DNA of 64,000 nt from Lewinellaceae bacterium (GTDB taxonomy: Bacteria > Bacteroidota > Bacteroidia > Chitinophagales > Saprospiraceae), in assembly GCA_020636105.1 (NCBI GenBank), contig JACJYL010000002.1, positions 1,764,001 to 1,828,000 on the forward strand, read 5' to 3'. This document shows positions 33,911-42,580 of this stretch, piece after piece. Made by a program: the position numbers and the translations under genes. The notes beneath the pieces were generated by a model. The model saw nothing but the letters and a program-made list of their open reading frames with translations. It had not been told where the DNA came from and made no database searches. Each line of letters starts with the position of its first letter. Within the stretch, counting starts at the first letter, position 1.

Positions 33911-34002
33911 GCTTTAAAATAAATTGACCTATTTCGGGGGAAGACTCCTCTTAATAACGCCGTAAAGCGGCGGCAAGCAGGTCAATTTATTTTCATTAAA
34001 GC
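33911..34002. repeat. 92-bp palindrome at the 3' end of the HEAT-cyclophilin gene
   Basis: Arms AAAATAAATTGACCT (33916-33930) and its exact complement (33979-33993) extend outward through GCTTT/AAAGC with a 4-base bulge. The 48-base loop holds an inner hairpin, CGCCG-TAAAG-CGGCG. The right arm ends 3 bases from the gene's stop codon. It could be a terminator or a small mobile palindrome. The rest of the 33668-34004 gap shows nothing else. Confidence 0.7.
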
Positions 34003-34004
34003 TC

Positions 34005-36017
34005 CTAGAGAATATCGACCGATTCGATCATGTCACCGATCTGAATCTGGTGCACCACTTCCATTCCTTTAACCACCTTTCCGAAAATGGTGTAATTTCC
34101 ATCAAGATGAGGGGTCGGAGAATGGGTGATAAAGAACTGGGTTCCTTCCGTATTATTGCCGGAAGAAGCCATACCGAGGTAACCTCCCTCGTCAAAATGA
34201 AGTGGGGATAATTCGGAGCGGATCGTATAATTCAGGCCACCCCAACCGTCGCCGCGTGGGCATCCGCCCTGAATGACAAAATTTGGCACCACCCGGTGAA
34301 AGGCGATTTTATCATAAAAACCTGAGCGTGCCAATTCAATAAAATTGATGACAGAACCCGGGGCCACATCCGGAAACAACTCAATCTCAATGAGACCTCT
34401 AGCGGTTTTGATATTGACCCTAGGTCTTTTATTTAGCCCCGTCAATTCGGACCACTCTATAGGATGAGAAAATTCGGGTTTTCTCGCCGGCCGCTCTTCA
34501 GCTCCGCTAAAATAATCGATCGTTTTTTGTAAGGCATTATAAACCTCCAGGTCTCTCGGTAATTCCACTTTTTGCAGGGCTTTTGTCAAAAACATAGTAC
34601 TATCTCCAAAGATGGTTTTAAAATCCCGATCCTGATTTTGTAGCGCCTCTGCTGCTGTGGCGACCATGCCTGCATCTCCGGATTCGATGGCAGACCTGAA
34701 GAAAGAAGCGATCTCTCTGGTGACAAAATTACTACTCGAAGTGAAGGTACTCCTGAAATTTTCATCATTACTGATATAAGCTAATGATTCTATGCCGGCA
34801 GTACGTACCACGGCACTATTCTGCAGCTGAGCTTCCCGAAATACGTAGCGATAGTTCCAGCTAAATTCAGCGAGTGCTACCAGGCAGGCTGCCTTTTCAT
34901 AAGGGTTTGAACTTCTTAAATAACGCTCCCGCAATTCCGCATTGATGTTGTTCCGGTGATCGATAAAATAAACGGGCAACAGCCGGTTGGCGGCACGGTA
35001 CAAAATGAGTTTCGGCTCCCAACCCATGGGTTCTTTTGCCCAGTTCCAATAGGCGGTAGCTTCTTCCGGAAGGCCATTTTCCAAAAAATACTGCGCGGCA
35101 ACAACCGATACGTTGTTATTTTTATCTTTCAATAAGGGATAAATAAGGGGTGTGGCATTTTCGTAAGAAAAATTAGCCAATGCCCGGATGATATTACATT
35201 TCACCCGGTAATCTTCTTCTTTGGCGAGCACGGTGGTGAGGGCTTTCAGGGCATTAGGCGATTTCCCCTTACCGATGGCAACAGCCAGTGTCATACGGAC
35301 CTTGGCATCTTCTTCTTTTTTAAAAAGGTTGGAAAGTCGCAACACCTGCATGCTGTCGAGTTGAATGCCCTGGGCGCGGTAGAGGTAATTGGCGGCAATA
35401 GACCGGACGCTTCCCGGCAGTTCAGTATTTAACACCAATTCCAGCATTTTACGGGTACTTTCAGGGCGCACCATTTTACGCAAGGCGAAACGATAAATAC
35501 CCCAGGCCTGACCTTCCAGTAAAAAAGTATCCTGCGGCATATAAGTCGTAGTACTACTCAAAAATTGAAGGACCTTTTCATCTCCGCATTTGCCCACAGC
35601 TTCCAGGATGGCACGGTTGGCAAGTTTAAAATGCCCTGCCGTATCGTTTTGCGCAAAGGCATTTACCAGATAGGGGGTGGCAAAAGAAGCACCTGTCTGG
35701 CCGAGAGCAAAAGCCGCCATGGCCCGAACTTTGTCAATTTCATCCTCCAGCAATAAAGCAAGGCTGTCAACGGTAGAAGAATCTTTTATAGACCCCATGG
35801 CAGCAGCAGCGAGGTATCTGTAGGTAGGGTTATTATGACGGAAATAAGGATAGAGTTTGTCGATTTTTGCCTCGTCCTGCCACTCAAAAATTTGCCTGCA
35901 AATACTATCCCTTGTATCAGGAGTCACCTCCGTCAGTTTTTCTTCCTGGTAAGGCATGCAACTGCTTTGCCCTATCAACCATAAAAGTGCAAATATATAT
36001 ATGACTTTCCTTAGCAT
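34005..36017 (-). CDS. Lipoprotein with HEAT repeats and C-terminal cyclophilin-type peptidyl-prolyl isomerase
   Basis: The 670-residue protein starts with a lipoprotein signal (lipobox GQSSC). Residues ~30-500 form a helical HEAT-like solenoid (YRYLAAAAMGSIKD, VRAMAAFALGQTG, RVKCNIIRALANFS). The C-terminal ~155 residues are a cyclophilin domain with the catalytic FHRVVPNFVIQGG and QFFITHSPTPHLDGNYTIFG, so isomerase activity is likely. This combination suggests an envelope chaperone that holds clients with the solenoid while isomerising proline bonds; that is inference. It begins 42 bases after the PBP1A gene's stop and is probably its operon partner. A 92-bp palindrome follows. Confidence 0.9.
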   Translation of the reverse strand: MLRKVIYIFALLWLIGQSSCMPYQEEKLTEVTPDTRDSICRQIFEWQDEAKIDKLYPYFRHNNPTYRYLAAAAMGSIKDSSTVDSLALLLEDEIDKVRAMAAFALGQTGASFATPYLVNAFAQNDTAGHFKLANRAILEAVGKCGDEKVLQFLSSTTTYMPQDTFLLEGQAWGIYRFALRKMVRPESTRKMLELVLNTELPGSVRSIAANYLYRAQGIQLDSMQVLRLSNLFKKEEDAKVRMTLAVAIGKGKSPNALKALTTVLAKEEDYRVKCNIIRALANFSYENATPLIYPLLKDKNNNVSVVAAQYFLENGLPEEATAYWNWAKEPMGWEPKLILYRAANRLLPVYFIDHRNNINAELRERYLRSSNPYEKAACLVALAEFSWNYRYVFREAQLQNSAVVRTAGIESLAYISNDENFRSTFTSSSNFVTREIASFFRSAIESGDAGMVATAAEALQNQDRDFKTIFGDSTMFLTKALQKVELPRDLEVYNALQKTIDYFSGAEERPARKPEFSHPIEWSELTGLNKRPRVNIKTARGLIEIELFPDVAPGSVINFIELARSGFYDKIAFHRVVPNFVIQGGCPRGDGWGGLNYTIRSELSPLHFDEGGYLGMASSGNNTEGTQFFITHSPTPHLDGNYTIFGKVVKGMEVVHQIQIGDMIESVDIL

Positions 36018-36059
36018 TTTTTGGTATGTTTAGTGTTCCTGAAAAAAACTGTTTCGCCT

Positions 36060-38612
36060 TTACCCTCCTGATTCGTCTTCAAACATATCTTCATCAAAAG
36101 TGCCCTCATCTTCAAAGGGCTGCTTCCCGGTGAGCGGGGAAACGTCCTGCCGGTATTTATTGCAATCCATTTCTATATTCAAATTTCCTGCAGGAACCTG
36201 AAAGCGGGCATTCATATCGTAATCAATACTGTCGCTTTCCGCCTCCAGTCGTTTGATAAAATTGCGAAAAAAAGGCTTTGCCATGTATGCTCCCTGTCCA
36301 TAAAGGATTTCACGGAAACGAATCCACTTATCATCACCGCCTACCCAGGTGCCCACCACCAGGTCAGGGGTAATACCCATGAACCAACCGTCGACATAAT
36401 CATTGGTCGTTCCCGTTTTTCCGCCCGCCTCACTTTTTAAGTCTCCCATTCCCCCAGCGTATTTGAGCATTTCAACCATCACATAGTTGGCCTGTTCTTC
36501 CATTACGTCGATTCCGTCAGGGATACTTCGGTATATTTCATTCCCGTCCTTATCCTCAATTTTAAGAATGTAAATAGGTTTGTTGTAATAACCGTTATTG
36601 GCAAATGAAGCATAGGCTCCCGTCATTTCTCTTACAGAAAGATCCGTAGAGCCAAGGCAAATGGAAGGAGATTTAGGCACGCGATAACGTCCGTTAGGAT
36701 ATTTGGCATCCTTACTGATGCCCATCCGGTCAACCAGGTTCCTCACGGGTTCCGCGCTGCCTAATTGTTTCATCAGATGTACTGAAACCGTATTTTTTGA
36801 TTGTTTCAAGCCTTCTTTCAGGGTAAAAACTTTGCCGGTGTAAGTGCCGTCTGAATTCCTGGGAGTCCATTCTTCATTGAGATTAAAGCTGCCGTCTCCC
36901 GGCCTGATGGTCACTGGCAGGTCAAGCACCTCATAACAGGGAGAAAACCCCTGCAGGGCGATGGCCGTAGCATAAACAAAAGGCTTGAAAGTAGACCCTA
37001 CCTGTCGGTTGATCTGAGTGTGATCGAACTTGAAATATTTGTGATCAATCCCTCCCACCCAGGCTTTGATATACCCGGTTTTTGGATCCATAGCCAGGAT
37101 GCCTGTCTGCAGAAACATCCGATGGTATTTCACGGAATCAAAAGGCGTCATGATGGTATCTTTTTCCATTTGTTCGTTGTAATCGAATACCTTCATTTCG
37201 ACTTTCTCATTAAAAACACGTTCCACTTCTTCCTGCATCTGATCCCAACTGGTTCTGAGTTTCGGAAAAAGGTCACTGCGCAATACTTCCCGGTACTGGG
37301 CTGCAAGGCTCGAGGTGATCAACCCCTGGGAAACCAGTTTGGAGAGGGTGCCTTGCTCTTCATACTCCTGAATGATCCTTTCAATTTCACGGTCATCTTC
37401 ATGAAAAATGACATCAGTCTGGTTTTCCAACTGCCCAATTAGGTCTTCCAGGTAATCTTTTCTCAGGTTCTGGTAGCGATCAGAGGTACGGATGAGCTTT
37501 GCCAGCGATTCCTGCCTTCTGTCAACACTGATTTCAGTGTCCGATCCTTCGCGGTAAGTCCAGGGATCCAGATTTTTCCAACGCTTCCAAAAGGTCTTTT
37601 GTACCCTTTCCATATTTTTCACCATCTCCTCCTCTGCGATCCGCTGAATATCAGGGTCGATGGTTGTATAAATCTTCAACCCGTCTTTGTAAATATTGTA
37701 TTCGGTACCATCTGGGCGAAGGTTTTCAGGTTTTTCGAGGATAGCCTTCACTTCTTTTGCCAGTTCCGACCGAAAATAAGGCGCCAGCCCGTCGATATGG
37801 CTTTGCCTGGTGAAGTTCAGTCCTAAAGGCAATTGTCGCAGAGAATCATAAGCGACCTGAGTAATGAGGTCGTTTTTCTCCATTTGCTTCAACACCACTT
37901 CCCGTCGATGTAAAACGCGTTCTGCATGTCGTAAAGGGTTGAAATAGGACGGATTTTGAAGCATGCCTACCAACATGGCGGCTTCGTTAACATTGAGTTC
38001 GTCTTGTGATTTTGCGAAATAAATTTCAGACGCGGCTTTAATGCCGTAAGCCCCATTGATAAAGTTGAACTTATTGAGGTAAAGGGCGATAATCTCCTCT
38101 TTGGTATATTTTCGTTCCAGCCGCACGGCGATAATCCATTCTTTTAATTTCTGAACAATGGCCTGCTTTTTATTTTTGGAACGGACTCCGATAAACAACA
38201 ACCTGGAGAGTTGCTGGGTAATGGTACTTGCGCCCCCCTTGGTTCCCATATAGGCCAATGCCCTGGCCAAACCTTTAAAATCAATGCCCGTATGTTTGTA
38301 ATACCGCTCGTCTTCGGTGGCAACGAGGGCCTTAACGAGATTAGGGGAGAGTTCTTCATAATTGACGGGCACCCTGTTTTCAGTAAAATACCGTCCTAAA
38401 ACCTCCCCGTTTATGGCAAAAACTTCAGAGGCTTCCTCACTGCGCGGATTTTCAAGATCCTTAACCGAAGGAAGGTTCGAAAAAGAAAGGGCCACAAAAA
38501 ATATGACCGTAAAAATGATCCCTGCAAAAACGAGAAACCATACCCATTTTATAATTTTATTATAATTGGGATGAGCTTCATCGGCGAGGTATTGATTAAA
38601 CAGATTTCGCAT
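36060..38612 (-). CDS. Penicillin-binding protein 1A (bifunctional transglycosylase/transpeptidase)
   Basis: This class A PBP polymerises and cross-links peptidoglycan outside the inner membrane. One N-terminal membrane helix (residues ~23-47) is followed by a GT51 glycosyltransferase domain with catalytic EDERYYKHTGIDFKG (~96) and STITQQLSRLLF. A linker with unusually long charged helices (~340-500) precedes the transpeptidase with SxxK in GSTFKPF (Ser ~539), SKN (~603) and KTG in GGKTGTTND (~734). The acidic C-terminal tail (GTFDEDMFEDESGG) is short. Length 850 is in the PBP1A range. It has a good promoter of its own and is followed by the HEAT-cyclophilin gene. Confidence 0.95.
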   Translation of the reverse strand: MRNLFNQYLADEAHPNYNKIIKWVWFLVFAGIIFTVIFFVALSFSNLPSVKDLENPRSEEASEVFAINGEVLGRYFTENRVPVNYEELSPNLVKALVATEDERYYKHTGIDFKGLARALAYMGTKGGASTITQQLSRLLFIGVRSKNKKQAIVQKLKEWIIAVRLERKYTKEEIIALYLNKFNFINGAYGIKAASEIYFAKSQDELNVNEAAMLVGMLQNPSYFNPLRHAERVLHRREVVLKQMEKNDLITQVAYDSLRQLPLGLNFTRQSHIDGLAPYFRSELAKEVKAILEKPENLRPDGTEYNIYKDGLKIYTTIDPDIQRIAEEEMVKNMERVQKTFWKRWKNLDPWTYREGSDTEISVDRRQESLAKLIRTSDRYQNLRKDYLEDLIGQLENQTDVIFHEDDREIERIIQEYEEQGTLSKLVSQGLITSSLAAQYREVLRSDLFPKLRTSWDQMQEEVERVFNEKVEMKVFDYNEQMEKDTIMTPFDSVKYHRMFLQTGILAMDPKTGYIKAWVGGIDHKYFKFDHTQINRQVGSTFKPFVYATAIALQGFSPCYEVLDLPVTIRPGDGSFNLNEEWTPRNSDGTYTGKVFTLKEGLKQSKNTVSVHLMKQLGSAEPVRNLVDRMGISKDAKYPNGRYRVPKSPSICLGSTDLSVREMTGAYASFANNGYYNKPIYILKIEDKDGNEIYRSIPDGIDVMEEQANYVMVEMLKYAGGMGDLKSEAGGKTGTTNDYVDGWFMGITPDLVVGTWVGGDDKWIRFREILYGQGAYMAKPFFRNFIKRLEAESDSIDYDMNARFQVPAGNLNIEMDCNKYRQDVSPLTGKQPFEDEGTFDEDMFEDESGG

Positions 38613-38686
38613 AAATAATTGGGTATTTTTTGAAGTCGCTTTTTAGCCTTCTTATTAAACAAAGCCACGGCACTTCAATACTTTTA

Positions 38687-38718
38687 CAAAACTATCACTT
38701 GTAAAGGGTAGTTTCAAA
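38687..38718 (-). promoter_or_regulatory. Bacteroidota-type promoter of the PBP1A gene
   Basis: On the minus strand TTTG (38715-38718) and TAGTTTTG (38687-38694) are separated by 20 bases, an exact consensus match. Initiation near 38680 leaves a ~68-base leader. It lies just past the heptamer repeat, so PBP1A need not depend on read-through from rfbD. Confidence 0.68.
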
Positions 38719-38752
38719 CTTTTTGAGTAAATGTTGTGATTTGGAAATTATT

Positions 38753-38902
38753 CGTTGCTGGTTACTGGTTACTCGTTGCTGGTTACTGGTTACTCGTTGC
38801 TGGTTACTGGTTACTCGTTACTCGTTGCTGGTTACTCGTTTGCTGGTTACTGGTTACTCGTTGCTGGTTACTCGTTACTCGTTGCTGGACACTGGTTACT
38901 GG
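38753..38902 (-). repeat. Long heptanucleotide repeat tract (AACNAGY)n after rfbD
   Basis: About twenty 7-base units, mixing (minus-strand reading) AACCAGC, AACCAGT and AACGAGT, fill the gap between the rfbD stop and the PBP1A promoter. The rfbD stop codon TAA is itself formed by the first unit. The same words occur at 17753, 17857, 40841, ~43878 and 43978. Confidence 0.9.
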
Positions 38903-39772
38903 TTATTTTGCCAGCATCCTTTCCAGCGACTTCCTCCAGTGAGGAATTTCCATTTCAAAAGTGGTTTTGAATTTTGTTTTGTCGAGGACACTAAACGGGG
39001 GCCGCATCGCCGGGGTGGGATAATCCACTGAAGCGATTGGTTTTACGGTGCATTCCGTCCAGGTGATTTCAAAAATGGCCAGCGCAAAATCGTACCAGGA
39101 ACAAACGCCTTCATTGCTATAATTAAAAATTCCCGAAAGCTGGTTCCTGTCGAGTTTCCCGGATTCAATATTGGCGAGAATCTGTATCACGGCTTTGGCC
39201 AGGTCGCGGGCGTTGGTAGGCGTGCCAATCTGGTCAGCCACTACTGACAGTTGGTCACGTTCTTTTCCCAGCCGGAGCATGGTTTTGACGAAATTTTGGC
39301 CAAAAACCGAATAGACCCATGAGGTGCGTATGACCATAGCCAAAGGGTGCGAGGCCAGTAATTGTAGCTCGCCCTCAAGTTTAGTGACCGCATAAACCCC
39401 CTGTGGGCGGGTGGGGTCCGTTTCCTTGTAAGGCGTATTTTGTGAAGTGTGGTAAACGTAATCCGTGGAAAAATGGATTACCGGGATATTATGGCCGGCG
39501 CAGATTTTGCCGAGGTTCGCCACGGCCTTCACATTGATTTCCCGGGCCAGGTCGGCTTCACTTTCTGCCTTATCCACTGCCGTGTAGGCGGCGCAATTGA
39601 TACAATAATCCACCTTATTTTCAGCAAACCATGATAACAGGGCTTTTTCATCACAAATATCCAGTTCAGCCCTATCGAGGAAGACAAATCTAAAGGCAGG
39701 AAAACGGTCGGCGAGGAAGGCAAACTCCCTTCCCATTTGGCCATTGGCTCCGGTGACGAGGATTTTTTGCAT
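38903..39772 (-). CDS. rfbD: dTDP-4-dehydrorhamnose reductase
   Basis: RfbD reduces dTDP-4-dehydrorhamnose to dTDP-L-rhamnose for surface polysaccharides. The 289-residue extended SDR protein has the NAD(P)-binding motif TGANGQMGREF (residues 7-17), the catalytic Ser-Thr-Asp-Tyr region HFSTDYVY, the YAVTKLEGE catalytic tyrosine/lysine, and the RTSWVYSVFGQNFVKTML and DQIGTPTNARDLA segments typical of the family. Other rhamnose genes (rfbA, B, C) are not in the window. It lies 74 bases after obgE on the same strand. Its last codons run into the heptanucleotide repeat, which provides the stop codon. Confidence 0.92.
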   Translation of the reverse strand: MQKILVTGANGQMGREFAFLADRFPAFRFVFLDRAELDICDEKALLSWFAENKVDYCINCAAYTAVDKAESEADLAREINVKAVANLGKICAGHNIPVIHFSTDYVYHTSQNTPYKETDPTRPQGVYAVTKLEGELQLLASHPLAMVIRTSWVYSVFGQNFVKTMLRLGKERDQLSVVADQIGTPTNARDLAKAVIQILANIESGKLDRNQLSGIFNYSNEGVCSWYDFALAIFEITWTECTVKPIASVDYPTPAMRPPFSVLDKTKFKTTFEMEIPHWRKSLERMLAK

Positions 39773-39846
39773 GTGTTCAGTTATGTATCAACTTACAAGG
39801 TTTCCTTATACGGGAATAAAAACGAATTTGTCATTCATCTTTGAAA

Positions 39847-40839
39847 TCACTCCTGTATCCGCTGCCACAACATATCTTTCAGCTCATCCAACCCTTGCTG
39901 TGCAACGGAAGAAATGAACACAAATGGCACCCCTTGTGGCAATTCGGGTCTGAGCATCGCCTTCAACTCTTCATCCAGCAGGTCGGATTTGGTAATGGCC
40001 AGCACCCTGGGCTTATCCAGTAGTTCTTCGTTATACATCTTCAGTTCGTTGACCAGAATATCGTATTGTTTTTTAATGTCATCCGCATCGGCAGGCACCA
40101 TAAACAACAAGGTGGCATTCCTTTCGATGTGGCGCAGGAATCGATGGCCCAAGCCCTTACCTTCATGTGCCTTTTCGATGATCCCGGGAATATCCGCCAT
40201 GACGAAAGACTGGTTATCCCGGTACTCAACGATCCCCAGGTTGGGCACCAGTGTGGTAAACGGATAGTTGTCAATCTTGGGTTTGGCAGCCGTGACCACA
40301 GAAAGCAAGGTAGATTTTCCTGCATTCGGGAACCCCACCAGGCCTACATCGGCAAGGACTTTTAATTCCAGGATCTTCCATTCTTCCAAACCCGGTTCTC
40401 CCGGCTGGGCATACATGGGCGTTTGGTTGGTGGCCGATTTAAAATGCCAGTTTCCTTGTCCGCCCCGGCCTCCGGAAACCAGGATGCGTTCCTCCCCGTC
40501 CTCGGTGATCTCAAAGTGCACCTCCCCCGTTTCGGCATCCTTGGCCACTGTTCCCAGGGGCACATCCAGGATGACGTCTTCCCCGTTTTTGCCTGTACTC
40601 ATGCTCGATCCCCCGTTCTCTCCGGGCGTAGCAATAACGTGTTTGCGGTATTTCAGCACCAGCAAAGTCCAAACATTACGATTGCCACGTAAAATGATGT
40701 GTCCCCCACGACCGCCATCACCGCCATCCGGTCCTCCCTTGGGATTTCTCTTGTCGCGGTGGAAATGGGCTGAGCCTCCGCCCCCCTTTCCCGACCGACA
40801 ACAAATCTTTACGTGATCTACAAAATTTTGTGTTGCCAT
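39847..40839 (-). CDS. obgE: GTPase ObgE/CgtA
   Basis: Obg is an essential GTPase associated with the large ribosomal subunit and stress signalling. The 330-residue protein has the glycine-rich Obg fold (residues ~1-158, e.g. RNPKGGPDGGDGGRGG). The G domain has G1 GFPNAGKST (169-177), switch NYPFTTLVPNLG, G3 ADIPGII, G4 TKSD (~281) and G5 FISSV. It lacks the variable C-terminal extension some Obg proteins have. I start at ATG 40839 (MATQNFVDH). An in-frame upstream extension to 40935 would translate the heptanucleotide repeat that abuts this start. It lies downstream of adk. Confidence 0.95.
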   Translation of the reverse strand: MATQNFVDHVKICCRSGKGGGGSAHFHRDKRNPKGGPDGGDGGRGGHIILRGNRNVWTLLVLKYRKHVIATPGENGGSSMSTGKNGEDVILDVPLGTVAKDAETGEVHFEITEDGEERILVSGGRGGQGNWHFKSATNQTPMYAQPGEPGLEEWKILELKVLADVGLVGFPNAGKSTLLSVVTAAKPKIDNYPFTTLVPNLGIVEYRDNQSFVMADIPGIIEKAHEGKGLGHRFLRHIERNATLLFMVPADADDIKKQYDILVNELKMYNEELLDKPRVLAITKSDLLDEELKAMLRPELPQGVPFVFISSVAQQGLDELKDMLWQRIQE

Positions 40840-40840
40840 G

Positions 40841-40880
40841 TTGCTGGTTACTTGTTGCTGGTTACTTGTTGCTGGTTGCG
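40841..40880 (-). repeat. Heptanucleotide repeat abutting the obgE start codon
   Basis: On the minus strand five to six AACCAGC/AACAAGT units run to within one base of the obgE ATG, leaving no purine-rich ribosome site. Same repeat words and orientation as before the genes at 17750 and 44026. Confidence 0.88.
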
Positions 40881-41008
40881 AAACTAAGCGTTTTGATAAA
40901 AATAAATTTACTGTTTCCCTAATCTGGTAAATCACTAAAAATCAGAACCTTGAAATCTGCCTTCCAGCGTCTGCAGGCAAGTTTTAAATTTATCAATTTC
41001 CCAAGAGC

Positions 41009-41587
41009 CTAGTCCTGTAATGCATTTACCGCATCGCACAATCTACCGAAGATATCATCGATAGAGCCGATGCCGTATATTTTCTTTCCTACCCCTTTTG
41101 ATGAATAATAATCAAAAACAGGGGAAGTTTCTTTTTCATAAACCTTGATGCGATTGCGAATGATATTTTCATCCACATCATCGGCACGACCTGACGACTC
41201 GCCTCTGAGCAACAATCTTTTGACTAATTCTTCTTCTTCAACATCCAGCATCAGCAAGAGGTTCACTTCGTGGTCCTTTTCGCAGAGCAGGTCATCCAGG
41301 GCTTCACACTGGGTAATCGTACGAGGGAATCCGTCAAAAATATACCCCTTCACCTCAGGATTGGCTTCTACCTTATTGCGCAACATTCCGATGGTCACCT
41401 CGTCGGGGACCAATTCGCCTTTGGCCATGAAACTTTTTGCCTTTTCTCCCAATGGAGTATTATTGCCCATCTCGTAACGGAAGAGGTCGCCGGTTGAAAT
41501 GTGTAACAGTTCGTATTGCTCAACCAGTTTTGCAGCCTGGGTCCCCTTACCTGATCCCGGAGGGCCAAAAAGAATTAAATTAATCAT
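41009..41587 (-). CDS. adk: Adenylate kinase
   Basis: Adk interconverts AMP, ADP and ATP. The 192-residue protein shows the P-loop GPPGSGKGTQ (residues 8-17), the AMP-binding STGDLFRYEM and DGFPRTITQCEAL, and a short LID (RGESSGRADDVDENIIRNRI). It is therefore a short-form enzyme without the zinc-binding LID of long bacterial Adks. This form and the adk-obgE order are usual in Bacteroidota. All active-site arginines that I can place are present. It is a cytoplasmic enzyme. Confidence 0.96.
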   Translation of the reverse strand: MINLILFGPPGSGKGTQAAKLVEQYELLHISTGDLFRYEMGNNTPLGEKAKSFMAKGELVPDEVTIGMLRNKVEANPEVKGYIFDGFPRTITQCEALDDLLCEKDHEVNLLLMLDVEEEELVKRLLLRGESSGRADDVDENIIRNRIKVYEKETSPVFDYYSSKGVGKKIYGIGSIDDIFGRLCDAVNALQD

Positions 41588-41762
41588 CTTTCAGAATTTT
41601 AAAGTAGCGTTAAAGTCGCGGCCAATTTGGTTAGGAACGCGAAATTACAAAAATGTATCGAGAAAAGTAAGCCTTCGCCCAAGACTGGGCCGGAATGACC
41701 AAAATTTCATGCAATCCCGGATGGCTCGTTTTCATTCGTTATTCGTAATTCTGCGATCATCA

Positions 41763-41792
41763 TTTGTCTATCAACAATCTTTTTTACTTTTG
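41763..41792 (+). promoter_or_regulatory. Bacteroidota-type promoter directly in front of tsaE
   Basis: TTTG (41763-41766) and TACTTTTG (41785-41792) are 18 bases apart, an exact match. Initiation is expected within a few bases of the ATG at 41800, so the mRNA may be leaderless. It rules out the longer in-frame start at 41764. Confidence 0.7.
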
Positions 41793-41799
41793 CAGTACG

Positions 41800-42225
41800 A
41801 TGGAAATAATGGTACAATCAATAAAATCACTGGATCAGGCAGTAGAAAAGTTGCTGGACTTTGCCGGCAGCCGCAAGGTCATGGTTTTTTCCGGGGAGAT
41901 CGGAGCCGGTAAGACGACTTTCATCCAGGCTATTTGTCGTTTTTTAAAGGTGAATGAACAGGTGACAAGTCCCACTTTTTCCCTTATCAATGAATATTCA
42001 TACAGGGATAAAACCGGTCGTGAAACCTTCATTTACCACATGGACCTCTACCGTTTAAAAACCCTTGACGAGGCCCTGAACATTGGCCTGGAAGATTACC
42101 TTTACAAAGATGAATACTGTTTTATCGAGTGGCCGGAAATTATAGAGGACCTTTTGCCCGGGGATATCGTCAGAATAAATATTACCATAGAGGCAGATTC
42201 CTCCAGGAAATTGGTATTTTTGTAA
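41800..42225 (+). CDS. tsaE: tRNA threonylcarbamoyladenosine synthesis ATPase TsaE
   Basis: TsaE is the small ATPase that drives the TsaB-TsaD complex making t6A37 in ANN-decoding tRNAs. The 141-residue protein has Walker A GEIGAGKTTF (about residues 33-42), the switch-like SPTFSLINEY, the Walker B-like region HMDLYRL and the family's FIEWPEII near the C terminus. The start at 41800 (MEIMVQ) is set by the promoter immediately upstream; ATG 41809 is an alternative. The alanine dehydrogenase gene follows on the same strand after a 355-base repeat-filled gap. Confidence 0.93.
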   Translation: MEIMVQSIKSLDQAVEKLLDFAGSRKVMVFSGEIGAGKTTFIQAICRFLKVNEQVTSPTFSLINEYSYRDKTGRETFIYHMDLYRLKTLDEALNIGLEDYLYKDEYCFIEWPEIIEDLLPGDIVRINITIEADSSRKLVFL

Positions 42226-42269
42226 AGATGCTGTTTTTCCCCTGACCTGTTTGAATTATTTTTGATCCG

Positions 42270-42480
42270 CGACAGTTAAGTATTTCACGGAATTGGGCTA
42301 CCAATAAGATGGCATCACCTTTGATAGTAGTATGCGGAAGGCCGAAGCGTATAGCGGAGGTCGCCGCAGGGACGAGGACAGCGAGGGATAGGAGCAAAGC
42401 GGATAGCCCGGTGGCCAGCCTGTCTGCCGACCAAAGGAAGGCAGGCAGAGCGCAGGCACGATGCCCAACCCTTTGTATTT
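42270..42480 (+). repeat. Composite repeat in the tsaE-ald gap: MITE-like end plus GC-rich REP-like sequence
   Basis: Positions 42275-42311 match the left end of the MITE-like element at 31231 with few changes (GGAATTGGG, TACCAATAAGATGG shared). The following 170 bases are GC-rich with short inverted words (GTCTGCC and GGCAGGCAGA, GGTGGCCAGCC). No matching right end is seen, so it is a truncated copy or a different element sharing one end. Confidence 0.55.
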
Positions 42481-42580
42481 GATGTATTAACCCCAATGGG
42501 CAAGCCAGGAGGCTTTTGGAAATGTCCCGAAAAAACCGTTAATCGTAAACCGTTGACCGGCTGAAAAATTTTTTTAAACC

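Noticed and set aside
38723..39031. Reading frames across 38723-39031 rich in LLVTGYS/WLL
   Set aside because: They come from heptanucleotide repeats, which stay open in all three frames of one strand; composition is artefactual.
42226..42580. A protein gene in the tsaE-ald gap
   Set aside because: The frames there are short, on the opposite strand, and made of a MITE-like end and GC-rich repeat sequence.
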